From Streptomyces durocortorensis (lineage in GTDB: Bacteria > Actinomycetota > Actinomycetes > Streptomycetales > Streptomycetaceae), in contig NZ_CP134500.1 of assembly GCF_031760065.1 (NCBI RefSeq), positions 4,216,001 to 4,280,000 of the forward strand: a stretch of 64,000 nucleotides of DNA. The letters are read 5' to 3'. The position numbers and the translations under genes were made by a program. Positions 15,872 through 22,624 of this stretch are shown here, piece by piece; positions within the stretch are counted from its first letter, which is position 1; every line of letters starts with the position of its first letter. The notes below the pieces were generated by a model, which was not told the origin of the DNA, did no database searches, and worked only from the letters and a program-made list of their open reading frames with translations.

Positions 15872-16930
15872 ATGTCCATGCCTGAAGCAGGGGTGAGGTC
15901 CACGTCCGGGTACGCGGTGCTCGCCGAGGGGGTCGTCAAGCGGTACCGGGCGCGGGGGAAGGGCGGGGCGGAGAGTCGGGCGCTGGACGGATTCGACCTC
16001 GCCGTGCGCCCGGGCACCGTCCATGGCCTCCTCGGCCCGAACGGGGCAGGAAAGACCACCGCCGTACGGGTCCTCGCGACCCTCCTGCGGTTCGACGGGG
16101 GCCGGGCGGGGGTCGCCGGGCTCGACGTGCGGCGCGAACCCCGTCGCGTACGGAGCAGGATCGGGCTCGCCGGTCAGTACGCCGCCGTCGACGAGGGCCT
16201 CACCGGGCGGCAGAACCTGGAGATGTTCGGGCGCCTCTTCCACCTGGGCAACCGCGGGGCCCGGCAGCGTGCCGGGGAGCTGCTGGACCGGTTCGACCTG
16301 GTCGAGGCGGCCGACCGGAGCGCCAAGGAGTACAGCGGCGGCATGCGGCGCCGGCTCGACCTCGCCTCCTCGATGATCCTCTCGCCCGACGTGCTCTTCC
16401 TGGACGAGCCGACGACCGGGCTCGACCCGCGTGGCCGGGGCGAGGTCTGGGACGCGGTCCGGGCCCTGGTGGCAGGCGGTACGACGGTCCTGCTCACCAC
16501 GCAGTACCTGGACGAGGCGGACCGGCTCGCCTCGCACATCACCGTCATCGACGGGGGGCGGGCCATCGCCGACGACACCCCGGACGCGCTGAAGAACCGC
16601 GTCGGCGGCGACCGGATCGAGGTCGTCGCCGCGGACGAGCGCGACCTGGCCGCGGTGGCGAAGGCCGTCGACCGGGTGGCCGGCGGCGGGCTCGTCGTCA
16701 CCGACGGCACCGCCCGTCGGGTGCACGCCCAGGTCGCGGACCGGGTGGCCGCCCTGACCGAGGTGGCCCGGAGCCTTCAGGACGACGGGATCGCGGTGGA
16801 GGACATCGGACTGCGCCGGCCGAGCCTGGACGATGTGTTCCTGCGGCTGACGGGGCAGGGCACGGACCACGGCACGGGCGAGGGCCACGACATCGCTATC
16901 CCCGACGTGCGAGAGGTGGCGGCGGCATGA
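15872..16930 (+). CDS. ABC exporter ATP-binding subunit, DrrA-like
   Basis: The 352-residue ATPase has Walker [10 protein letters not shown], the Q-loop region ([15 protein letters not shown]), signature [10 protein letters not shown], Walker [13 protein letters not shown] and the switch region [12 protein letters not shown]. The C-terminal extension ([14 protein letters not shown]) is typical of the daunorubicin-resistance DrrA subfamily. It should pair with the permease encoded 4 bases overlapping downstream to export a hydrophobic drug-like compound. The ATG at 15872 follows a GGGGG purine run by 7 bases; a second ATG at 15878 is possible. Expression is probably controlled by the divergent TetR protein through the three upstream boxes. 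Confidence 0.93.
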   Translation: MSMPEAGVRSTSGYAVLAEGVVKRYRARGKGGAESRALDGFDLAVRPGTVHGLLGPNGAGKTTAVRVLATLLRFDGGRAGVAGLDVRREPRRVRSRIGLAGQYAAVDEGLTGRQNLEMFGRLFHLGNRGARQRAGELLDRFDLVEAADRSAKEYSGGMRRRLDLASSMILSPDVLFLDEPTTGLDPRGRGEVWDAVRALVAGGTTVLLTTQYLDEADRLASHITVIDGGRAIADDTPDALKNRVGGDRIEVVAADERDLAAVAKAVDRVAGGGLVVTDGTARRVHAQVADRVAALTEVARSLQDDGIAVEDIGLRRPSLDDVFLRLTGQGTDHGTGEGHDIAIPDVREVAAA

Positions 16931-17769
16931 CCACGCTAGAACAGAACCCCGTTGCGCCGCCCCGCGTCGGCCGGGACCACGGACTCGCCTACTGGGCGGT
17001 CTCCGACTGCTGGAACATCACCCGCCGCACCCTCACCCACTACCAGCGCCACCCCTCCGCCGTCCTCTGGCAGCTCGGCTTCCCGATCCTCTCCGTCCTG
17101 CTGTACGGGTACATCTTCGGCAGCGCCATGAAGGTGCCCGGGGGCGGCGACTACCGGGAGTTCCTGATGCCCGGCATGTTCGCCATGACCATGGCCATGG
17201 GCTTCATGAACACCGCCGTTGCCGTCGTCACCGACACCGGCAGGGGGGTCGTCGACCGCTTCCGGTCCATGCCGATGGCCCCCTCCGCCTTCGCCTCCGG
17301 ACGCGGGGTGGCCGACCTGGTGGTCGCCGCCGCCGAGCTGACCATCCTGGCCGCCACCGCGCTGCTGATCGGCTGGCGCGCGGGTGGCGGGGCGGTGGCC
17401 GCATTCGGGGCGTTCGGGCTGCTTCTGCTGCTGCGGTTCAGCCTGATCTGGGTGGGCGTCTGGCTGGGCCTGCTGGTCCCCACCCCGGAGGCGGCGGGCG
17501 GGCTGTACGCGGTCGCCTTCCCCCTCACGATGATCTCCAGCACCTTCGTCGCCCCCTCCCTGATGCCGGGCTGGCTGGGCGCGGTCGCCGCCTGGAACCC
17601 GATCTCGTCGACCGCGACCACCACCCGCGAACTGTTCGGCAATCCGGTGGCGGGCGGCGGCACGTGGGTGGAGGAACACGCTCTGCTGATGGCCGTGGTG
17701 TGGCCGACCGTGATCACGTTGGTGTTCCTGCCGCTGGCGGTACGGCGGTTCAGGCTGCTGAGCAGGTGA
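16927..17769 (+). CDS. ABC-2 type permease, DrrB-like
   Basis: The 280-residue product has about six membrane segments (for example [17 protein letters not shown], then [13 protein letters not shown] and [19 protein letters not shown]) and the ABC-2 family pattern: a long first loop with [20 protein letters not shown], and a conserved [15 protein letters not shown] before the last segment. It overlaps the ATPase gene by 4 bases and forms the transmembrane part of the exporter. The substrate cannot be told from sequence, and nothing biosynthetic lies nearby, so self-resistance to a local product is unlikely. Confidence 0.92.
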   Translation: MTTLEQNPVAPPRVGRDHGLAYWAVSDCWNITRRTLTHYQRHPSAVLWQLGFPILSVLLYGYIFGSAMKVPGGGDYREFLMPGMFAMTMAMGFMNTAVAVVTDTGRGVVDRFRSMPMAPSAFASGRGVADLVVAAAELTILAATALLIGWRAGGGAVAAFGAFGLLLLLRFSLIWVGVWLGLLVPTPEAAGGLYAVAFPLTMISSTFVAPSLMPGWLGAVAAWNPISSTATTTRELFGNPVAGGGTWVEEHALLMAVVWPTVITLVFLPLAVRRFRLLSR

Positions 17770-17840
17770 GCTGCCGAGCGAGTGAGCGGCTGAGTAACTG
17801 AGGGGCGGGCGCGGGTAGGCCGCGCGTAGGGTCGGGGACC

Positions 17841-18656
17841 GTGTCGACGACCACCGGACCCCGGCCCTTCACCACACCCCGCCTCGACGCGCTCCCCCTC
17901 GATCCGGGGTACGCCGACGAGATGGCCGCCGTCCTCGCCGACCCTGCCCTGTACGTGTTCACCGGGGGCGGCCCGCCGGACCCGGCCGCGCTGCGGGCCC
18001 GGTACGAGCGGCAGTGCGCCGGTTCGCCGGACCCCGGGGAGCTGTGGTGGAACTGGGTGCTCCGGGTCCGCGCGGAGGGCTGCCTCGCCGGGTACGTCCA
18101 GGCGACCGTACGAGGGCCCCGCGTGGAGATCGCCTGGGTGATCGGGACTCCGTGGCAGGGCCGGGGTTACGCGAGCGAGGCGGCGCAGGGCCTCGCTGCG
18201 CACCTGGTCGCGGCCGGAGACGTCCGGGAGCTCGTCGCCCACATCCACCCCGACCACGCCGTGTCGTCGGCGGTGGCTGCGGCGGCGGGTCTCCGGCCGA
18301 CCGGGGAGTGGGAGGACGGCGAGCAGCGGTGGGCTGCCGACACGCCTGTGCCGGGGGCCCGTGAGGGCCTGCTCCGGGTCGGCCCTTCCGACGCCACGGG
18401 CCGACCCAGGACAGGCCCTGACACGGGTTACGCCCTGGCCGGCCGGATGACCTCGCGCGGGTCCCACAGCCACACCTGCTGCCCCCGGTCGGTGACGGTC
18501 AGCCCGAACTGCTCCGCGCCGGGCCGCCCCGCCGACTCGTACTCCCACCAGGCCCGCTCGATCTCCTCCCACAGGAACCCGGGCCCGTACTGCCACACCT
18601 CCTGCCCGGTGACGGCGGTCGCTCCGCTTCCGTCCTCCCGGGTCACCCACACCTGA
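17841..18656 (+). CDS. GNAT acetyltransferase whose frame runs into the convergent gene
   Basis: Residues 1-190 form a GNAT fold of the RimJ/RimL-like type: TTPRLDALPLDP, then WVIGTPWQGRGYASEAAQGL (acetyl-CoA loop) and IHPDHAVSSAVAAAAGLRP. After about residue 195 the reading frame crosses a strong hairpin (18376-18407) and continues 229 bases antiparallel into the methyltransferase gene, giving a Ser/Pro/His-rich tail unlike the family. The natural end is probably near 18420, where a TGA lies one frame away, so the tail may come from a one-base indel or lost stop. The GTG start at 17841 follows a weak purine run. The substrate is unknown. Confidence 0.75.
   Translation: MSTTTGPRPFTTPRLDALPLDPGYADEMAAVLADPALYVFTGGGPPDPAALRARYERQCAGSPDPGELWWNWVLRVRAEGCLAGYVQATVRGPRVEIAWVIGTPWQGRGYASEAAQGLAAHLVAAGDVRELVAHIHPDHAVSSAVAAAAGLRPTGEWEDGEQRWAADTPVPGAREGLLRVGPSDATGRPRTGPDTGYALAGRMTSRGSHSHTCCPRSVTVSPNCSAPGRPADSYSHQARSISSHRNPGPYCHTSCPVTAVAPLPSSRVTHT
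18376..18407. terminator. 10-bp hairpin inside the 3' part of the GNAT frame
   Basis: GGGTCGGCCC at 18376-18385 pairs perfectly with GGGCCGACCC at 18398-18407 around a 12-base loop. It lies just before the stop of the convergent methyltransferase gene, where a bidirectional terminator would be expected. Confidence 0.6.
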
Positions 18657-19531
18657 ACACCCTCATCGGTGTCCTTGTGGACGAGGCGTACGCCGGGCAG
18701 GCGCGCCCTCGCGAACAGCGCGAACCCGAGGTCGAGAAGCCGCGCGGGGTCCAGGCCCGACGCTCGGGCCCGCCCCCTGCCCCGTACCTCGTGGAGATCG
18801 GGTACGCGATGGGCTCGCATCGGCATGTACGTGGCCCCGCCGCGGAACGGCCCCGCCGCCGTACCGTCATCCTGAACACGGAGCTGGGCCAGAGCACCCG
18901 ACCAGAACTCCCGGGCGAGCGGAGCCACGACGACCCCGCCGGGCCGGACCTGCCGGAGCAGCCCGTAGGGGACGTACCGCAACGCGCACGTGGAGATCAG
19001 CCGGTCCACCGGTCCCAGGCCGGGCCAGGGCTGTTCACCGTCCCCGACCCGCAGATGCGGCCGGTACCCGGTCCGCGCGAGGGCGTCGGCCGCCTGCCGG
19101 GCCACGACCGGGTCCAGCTCCACACTGTGGACCAGATCGTCACCGAGCCGCTCGCAGAGCAGCGCGGCAACGTACCCGGTGCCGGTGCCGACCTCCAGCA
19201 CCCGCATCCCGTCCCCGACATCGAGCAGCCCGAGCATCCGGGCCACCATCGAGGGCATCGAGTTCGACGACGTCGCGACACCGGGTCCGCCCACCGCTCC
19301 GTCGTCGAGCTGCGTGACGACCGGCTCGTCGCTGTTGACCAGCGCCAGCCAGGCGTCCGTCCCCACGACCGGCTCACACCGGTCGGGCAACTGCCGCCAG
19401 ACGTCCGCCGGAACGAACCGGCTGCGCGGCACGGCCTCGAAGACCTGCCGCCAACGGCCGTTGAGCAACCCGCGATCGGCGAGAGCCCGGACCAGATCCG
19501 GGTAGGTCGGTACCTGGTGCGGTGTGCTCAT
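18428..19531 (-). CDS. PIMT-like O-methyltransferase of a small-peptide locus
   Basis: The 367-residue protein has the protein-L-isoaspartate methyltransferase layout: an N-terminal segment (VFEAVPRSRFVP), a substrate-side loop (PVVTQLDDG), SAM motif I (RVLEVGTGTGYVAALL) near residue 110, a second SAM-binding strand (HSVELDPVVARQAA), then PVDRLISTCALRYVP and PGGVVVAPLA. A C-terminal domain of about 150 residues exceeds housekeeping PIMT length. Long PIMT-like proteins of this kind occur in RiPP loci, where they methylate Asp and lead to aspartimide or isoaspartate. The ATG at 19531 overlaps the stop of a 43-residue peptide gene (ATGA), so the peptide is a candidate substrate. The role is inferred. 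Confidence 0.8.
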   Translation of the reverse strand: MSTPHQVPTYPDLVRALADRGLLNGRWRQVFEAVPRSRFVPADVWRQLPDRCEPVVGTDAWLALVNSDEPVVTQLDDGAVGGPGVATSSNSMPSMVARMLGLLDVGDGMRVLEVGTGTGYVAALLCERLGDDLVHSVELDPVVARQAADALARTGYRPHLRVGDGEQPWPGLGPVDRLISTCALRYVPYGLLRQVRPGGVVVAPLAREFWSGALAQLRVQDDGTAAGPFRGGATYMPMRAHRVPDLHEVRGRGRARASGLDPARLLDLGFALFARARLPGVRLVHKDTDEGVQVWVTREDGSGATAVTGQEVWQYGPGFLWEEIERAWWEYESAGRPGAEQFGLTVTDRGQQVWLWDPREVIRPARA

Positions 19532-19659
19532 GGCTGCGGGACGTACGTGGGGCGGCTGCCGTCCGGAGACGGCTTCGGCTCCGACGGCGGTGTCCACGGC
19601 TTGTCCGACGGAGGCCCGCCGTGCTTGCCGCCCTCAGCCCGTACGGGGGTGGTGGTCAT
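19528..19659 (-). CDS. 43-residue peptide, candidate methyltransferase substrate
   Basis: The peptide begins MTTTPVRAEGGKHGGPPSDK and continues Pro-rich to PTYVPQP. It has Asp at 19 and 33, the latter in an Asp-Gly pair (SPDGS), the sequence most prone to aspartimide formation. The GKHG motif recalls leader-core junctions of graspetide-type precursors, but no ATP-grasp gene is near. AGAGGAG lies 7 bases before the ATG. Both ends overlap neighbours by ATGA (19656-19659 and 19528-19531), so it is translated in a chain with the zinc protein before it and the methyltransferase after it. There is no Cys and no signal peptide. A precursor role is an inference from size, position and Asp-Gly. Confidence 0.65.
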   Translation of the reverse strand: MTTTPVRAEGGKHGGPPSDKPWTPPSEPKPSPDGSRPTYVPQP

Positions 19660-19883
19660 CGGCCATCTCCTCTGCTCGGTGGAACGGTTCGATCGGCGGG
19701 GCGGCGGCGCAGCCGGTAGCTCCCGTACGGAGGGAAGAGGCCGACGCGGCACGGACGACCACTCTCGGCACACGTCCGGCAGAGAAGGTCCCGGCCGTCG
19801 GTGCTGTGCCGTACGGCGGTGACCGGAGCGCGCCAACACGCCTCACAGGTGCGGACATCCGCAACCGACAGGCTGACGCTCAT
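19656..19883 (-). CDS. 75-residue zinc-ribbon protein
   Basis: Two knuckles, CEACW at about 13-17 and CRTCAESGRPC at about 35-45, are about 20 residues apart, which fits a zinc ribbon. The tail is basic (YRLRRRPADRTVPPSRGDGR). It overlaps the preceding and following genes by ATGA. No family name is evident. It could bind nucleic acid, the peptide or the methyltransferase. The coding call rests on the overlapping starts and stops and on the CxxC pairs. Confidence 0.65.
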   Translation of the reverse strand: MSVSLSVADVRTCEACWRAPVTAVRHSTDGRDLLCRTCAESGRPCRVGLFPPYGSYRLRRRPADRTVPPSRGDGR

Positions 19884-20179
19884 CCGGCATCCCGGAGAGC
19901 AGTGGCCGACGCGTGGCACGGACAGACGCAGTCCGGCCGCCGGCACAGGACATGCGCAGCAGGCAGACCCGACACCGAAGCGCTGCGACAGACGACGCCG
20001 TACGGACCGTCCGCCCCGGCCGACAGCCCGCCCAGGCGGGCGCCCGTCTCCTCGGCCACATCGGCGGCGGTGATCGGACCACCACGCCACAACAACGTCA
20101 CCCCATGCTCCGGACAATAGGCACCCGACCCGTCCTCGATCGGAAACTCGTGCACGCCGCCCTCCGCGTAACACCTCAT
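19880..20179 (-). CDS. 99-residue Cys/His-rich small protein
   Basis: The product starts MRCYAEGGVHEFPIEDGSGA and then has YCPEHGVTLLWRG. The N-terminal Cys/His set (C3, H10, then CPEH) looks like a zinc-binding head. A second Cys cluster lies near the C-terminus (LCRRPDCVCPCH). Similar short proteins with a YCPEHGVTLLWRG core occur in Streptomyces, but I cannot give a function. The ATG at 20179 overlaps the TGA of the upstream 50-residue gene and has GGAGG 10 bases before it. The longer in-frame TTG start at 20230 is unlikely. Confidence 0.65.
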   Translation of the reverse strand: MRCYAEGGVHEFPIEDGSGAYCPEHGVTLLWRGGPITAADVAEETGARLGGLSAGADGPYGVVCRSASVSGLPAAHVLCRRPDCVCPCHASATALRDAG

Positions 20180-20328
20180 CCGCGCCGGGCCTCCCGCCAC
20201 GCCCGGCCAAGACGCACAGCCGTTGAGCAAGGGACTCCGGCACGGCAGGCGGCGCAGGTCGTGGTGTGGTCAAGAAGTACCCGGTATGCAGCTTCGGGCC
20301 TCGGTGAGGGGATGGTCAGCGTGCTCAT
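20176..20328 (-). CDS. 50-residue Cys-rich small protein, first gene of the chain
   Basis: The frame from the ATG at 20328 encodes MSTLTIPSPRPEAAYRVLLD, then HTTTCAACRAGVPC and an Arg-rich C-terminus. The CxxC-x5-C arrangement suggests metal binding, though one ligand short of a full ribbon. AAGGA stands 6 bases before the ATG, one of the best ribosome sites in the block. Its TGA overlaps the next ATG (ATGA). It has no recognised family. Its place as first gene, about 140 bases after the XRE gene, makes it the likely start of the five-gene transcript. Confidence 0.6.
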   Translation of the reverse strand: MSTLTIPSPRPEAAYRVLLDHTTTCAACRAGVPCSTAVRLGRAWREARRG

Positions 20329-20468
20329 GGCTTTTCCTTAGGGCTGGTGTGGGCTGGAGCCACACGCATCCGCGTGGCCATGAGCAGCACGTTAGAGAGC
20401 TGAGCACGAGGTGCGCTGGGCGGTTGCGTCAGGTTGCGAATCCCGCTGTACGCATTGGGCACGGTTGC

Positions 20469-21311
20469 CTAATCGAGCTCCAACGACGCCCGTGCACGAC
20501 CGATCAAACGTCGTGCCTGCGGCCCCCGGACCGAGGCTTCGGCCATCAGATCCCACGCCCGCTCATACAGAACGACGTTCTCCTCGTCGTCGAGCCACAT
20601 CTCGGTGTTGATCGTCTCGACGATCACGCGACGCCGGTCATAGATCCAAAAACCGTGGCCCGGCGCACGCCTCAGCTGCGCACCGAGGGGAAGCACGCAG
20701 ATCTCGACAGTGTCCAGGCCGATCAGCCCGGCAAGCCGGTCCAGCTGTGCGGCCATCACCTCGCGGGGGCACGTCAGTACGTACAGGGCCGCTTCCCACA
20801 CTACGAACCGAAAGAGTTTGCCGGCCTCGTACAACACCTCTTGGCGGCGCATGCGCGCCCGGACTGCTGCCTCGACGTCCCTGGGGATTCCGCGGAACTC
20901 GGCGTTCGCCTCGAACGTGTGCCGGGCGTAGTCCGCGGTCTGGAACAGTCCCGGAATGCGGGACACCTCCACTCCTCGGATGAGCTGCGTAGCCATCGTC
21001 TCGGTGACGGCCAGCTCCTGGCGTGCCCGATGCCCACCCGCGAGTTGCCGTCGCCACGACCGGTACTGCGACTCCAGTCCGACGAGCCGCCCCCGTAACT
21101 CGGTCGCAACACCAGGCTGCCCCACCGCCTGGGCCCACTCCATCAGGTCGCTCACGGTGGGGGTCTGCTTTCCTGTTTCCAGGCGGGACACCTTCGAGCG
21201 TTGCCAGCCGAGCACTTCGGCCACGCCCTTGCCGTTGAGCCCCGCCTCGCTGCGTAGCTCGCGGAGCCGTGCTCCGAGGGCGACCCGCGCGGTTTGGAAG
21301 TCGGTGCTCAC
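20469..21311 (-). CDS. WhiJ-like XRE regulator with DUF5753, heads the small-gene block
   Basis: The 280-residue protein has the HTH at about 10-65 (LRELRSEAGLNGKGVAEVLG, then RSKVSRLETGKQTPT) and a DUF5753 domain (RIPGLFQTADYARHTF, then RRQEVLYE, then LTCPREVMAAQLDRL) to the C-terminus. The GTG at 21311 overlaps the stop of the DUF6879 gene (GTGA), so the two are coupled. An upstream in-frame start at 21386 would lie within that gene and is rejected. As the only DNA-binding protein in the block it probably controls the five small genes downstream, 141 bases further on. Confidence 0.85.
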   Translation of the reverse strand: MSTDFQTARVALGARLRELRSEAGLNGKGVAEVLGWQRSKVSRLETGKQTPTVSDLMEWAQAVGQPGVATELRGRLVGLESQYRSWRRQLAGGHRARQELAVTETMATQLIRGVEVSRIPGLFQTADYARHTFEANAEFRGIPRDVEAAVRARMRRQEVLYEAGKLFRFVVWEAALYVLTCPREVMAAQLDRLAGLIGLDTVEICVLPLGAQLRRAPGHGFWIYDRRRVIVETINTEMWLDDEENVVLYERAWDLMAEASVRGPQARRLIGRARASLELD

Positions 21312-22051
21312 CCGGTCGAAGTTGCTTCCTTCGCGAAGTCCGCGGTGCGTGTCGCGTGGTGCCAGGCAGCGTCTCGCGCCTGGCAAGCGAGAGCGACTTC
21401 GGCTGGGTCTTCGCTGAGGACGACGCCGAGGGTCGTGTCGTCCTGAGCGAAGACGAACCTGGCGATCAGCCGAGAGTCGAACAGCCAGAAGTCGTGGCCG
21501 GGCAGGCCGAGTCGGACTGCCTGGGAGCGTGGCAGGTTGCGGATGTCCTCACCGGCCGCCACGTTGCCCTGGCCGCTGGCCAGAAGAAAACGTTGCCCCT
21601 CGGTCAGAGGCTCGTCGACGAGCCGGACCCGCTCGAACCGCTTTCCCTGAGCCGTCTGCGCCCGGACATTCTCGCGCCACGCGTTGTCCGGCTCGGCCGA
21701 GATGTCCGCGCCGCTCTTCCACCGGCCCCACTTCGGACTGTTGCGGTCGGAGGCGTATCCGTGCCGGGTTTCCAGCCGGAACGCGGTGTGCCTGAACTCG
21801 CTGAACAGCGGGGCGATCTCGGAGAAAGGCACCATCTCAGGAACGGTAGTGCGTGGTGCGAAGCGGACCAGGAGATCGCGTGGCACCAGTACGAATGTCT
21901 CGCTGTCTTTCACATCGCGGAGCTGCGCCAGGTGCTCGGGGTCGGTAACGCGGTCGCCCTGGACAAGGATGTCGGTGGTGCCCTCGACCTCGTAAAGAGT
22001 GGGGCAGTCTCCGTCGTCGCTGGTGGTGCCGAGAAACCTGAGGAGCGTCAT
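21308..22051 (-). CDS. DUF6879 family protein
   Basis: The 247-residue product has a short N-terminal extension (TLYEVEGTTDILVQGDRV) and a main domain with FSEFRHTAFRLETRHGY and then LPGHDFWLFDSRLIARFVF. These motifs are characteristic of DUF6879, proteins found next to WhiJ-like XRE regulators. The ATG has GGAGG 5 bases upstream. It is translated just before the XRE gene with a GTGA overlap. The role is unknown. The constant genomic pairing suggests that it is a partner or effector of the regulator, as DUF397 is elsewhere. Confidence 0.8.
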   Translation of the reverse strand: MTLLRFLGTTSDDGDCPTLYEVEGTTDILVQGDRVTDPEHLAQLRDVKDSETFVLVPRDLLVRFAPRTTVPEMVPFSEIAPLFSEFRHTAFRLETRHGYASDRNSPKWGRWKSGADISAEPDNAWRENVRAQTAQGKRFERVRLVDEPLTEGQRFLLASGQGNVAAGEDIRNLPRSQAVRLGLPGHDFWLFDSRLIARFVFAQDDTTLGVVLSEDPAEVALACQARDAAWHHATRTADFAKEATSTG

Positions 22052-22063
22052 AGTGCCCTCCGT

Positions 22064-22213
22064 CTACGCTGAGTGGGAATCCAGGATGCGGCGGATGGCG
22101 CGAGACCGAGGGCAGGTTGCGCGGAATTGCAGATCCTCATCGAGGCAGAGCCGTTGCGCGCAACTGGCGTTAGGCGAGCACTTGATGAGCGTCTTGGGGG
22201 GGCTCACGTACAT
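22064..22213 (-). CDS. Possible 49-residue Cys-containing protein
   Basis: The frame starts MYVSPPKTLIKCSPNASCAQ and ends in CPRSRAIRRILDSHSA. Four Cys and a basic helix-like tail look protein-like. The stop lies 12 bases before the DUF6879 start, as in an operon. The ribosome site is weak (GGA about 5 bases before the ATG). It may be a first gene of the regulator unit or a chance frame. Confidence 0.4.
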   Translation of the reverse strand: MYVSPPKTLIKCSPNASCAQRLCLDEDLQFRATCPRSRAIRRILDSHSA

Positions 22214-22327
22214 CGCGGTCCAGATCCGACTCGTCGAAGCGCGGGGGCTGCCTGGCGGTGATCGGGCGAGCGCGCCCCTGGGCCCGGGGCTCGGAACCCG
22301 AGTCCCGGGCTTCGGTACGGCCTGGCT
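22214..22327. other. Gap between the minus-strand block and leader copy A
   Basis: This short region separates the 5' end of the minus-strand accessory block from the conserved leader. It contains GGGCCCGGGGC and CCCGGG repeats that continue into the leader (from about 22276). I see no gene. Confidence 0.4.
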
Positions 22328-22624
22328 CACTCTTCCGGGTGTACGCGGGCAGTGCCCCGGCCCGAAGCTCGGGTCCCGGGATTCGGGCGTCGGGATGCGG
22401 GACCCGGGGTTCGAGCGCCTTCTTTAACCGGTAGGTAGGTGAAGGGGTTTGGGAAAACCCCCTACCTCCCTGCCCTCGCCACGGCCGGGAAATATGACTA
22501 ATCGTGACAGCTTGCGGCGCAGAGTCACGACTGCTTACGGTGCGAGAACCAAACGACCCCGACGCGGTGTTGCCACACCAGGCCGGGGTCTCACCGCAAG
22601 ATCGCTCCCGTGGAAGGCGACCCC
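22328..22624 (+). promoter_or_regulatory. Conserved structured leader, copy A
   Basis: About 300 non-coding bases precede the HTH gene at 22625. The same sequence recurs, inverted, before the paralogous gene near 57.7-58.0 kb. Runs of 28 bases (22543-22570) and 31 bases (22576-22606) are identical between copies. The leader holds CCCGGG-centred repeats (22374-22386 and 22398-22412), a bulged hairpin (22434-22466) and a shared tail leading to the start codon. Candidate roles are a promoter/operator bound by the encoded HTH protein, an untranslated RNA element, or an origin-like iteron region. The sequence alone does not decide. Confidence 0.65.
22434..22466 (+). repeat. Bulged hairpin in leader copy A
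   Basis: The outer arms GGTAG (22434-22438) and CTACC (22462-22466), and the inner arms GGGGTTT (22444-22450) and AAACCCC (22455-22461), form a stem with a 5-base bulge and a GGGA loop. The other copy keeps the same fold with different bases. Confidence 0.55.

Noticed and set aside
15446..16888. A 480-residue minus-strand frame opposite the ABC ATPase gene
   Set aside because: It crosses the divergent promoter and lacks any motif; it is a reverse-frame shadow.
18428..19531. The PIMT-like gene as a housekeeping repair enzyme (pcm)
   Set aside because: The protein is far longer than repair PIMT, and it is chained to peptide and zinc-protein genes, which suits a dedicated role.
20223..21098. 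A plus-strand frame of 291 residues over the XRE gene region
   Set aside because: It is antisense to a clear HTH/DUF5753 gene and crosses the promoter of the small-gene chain.
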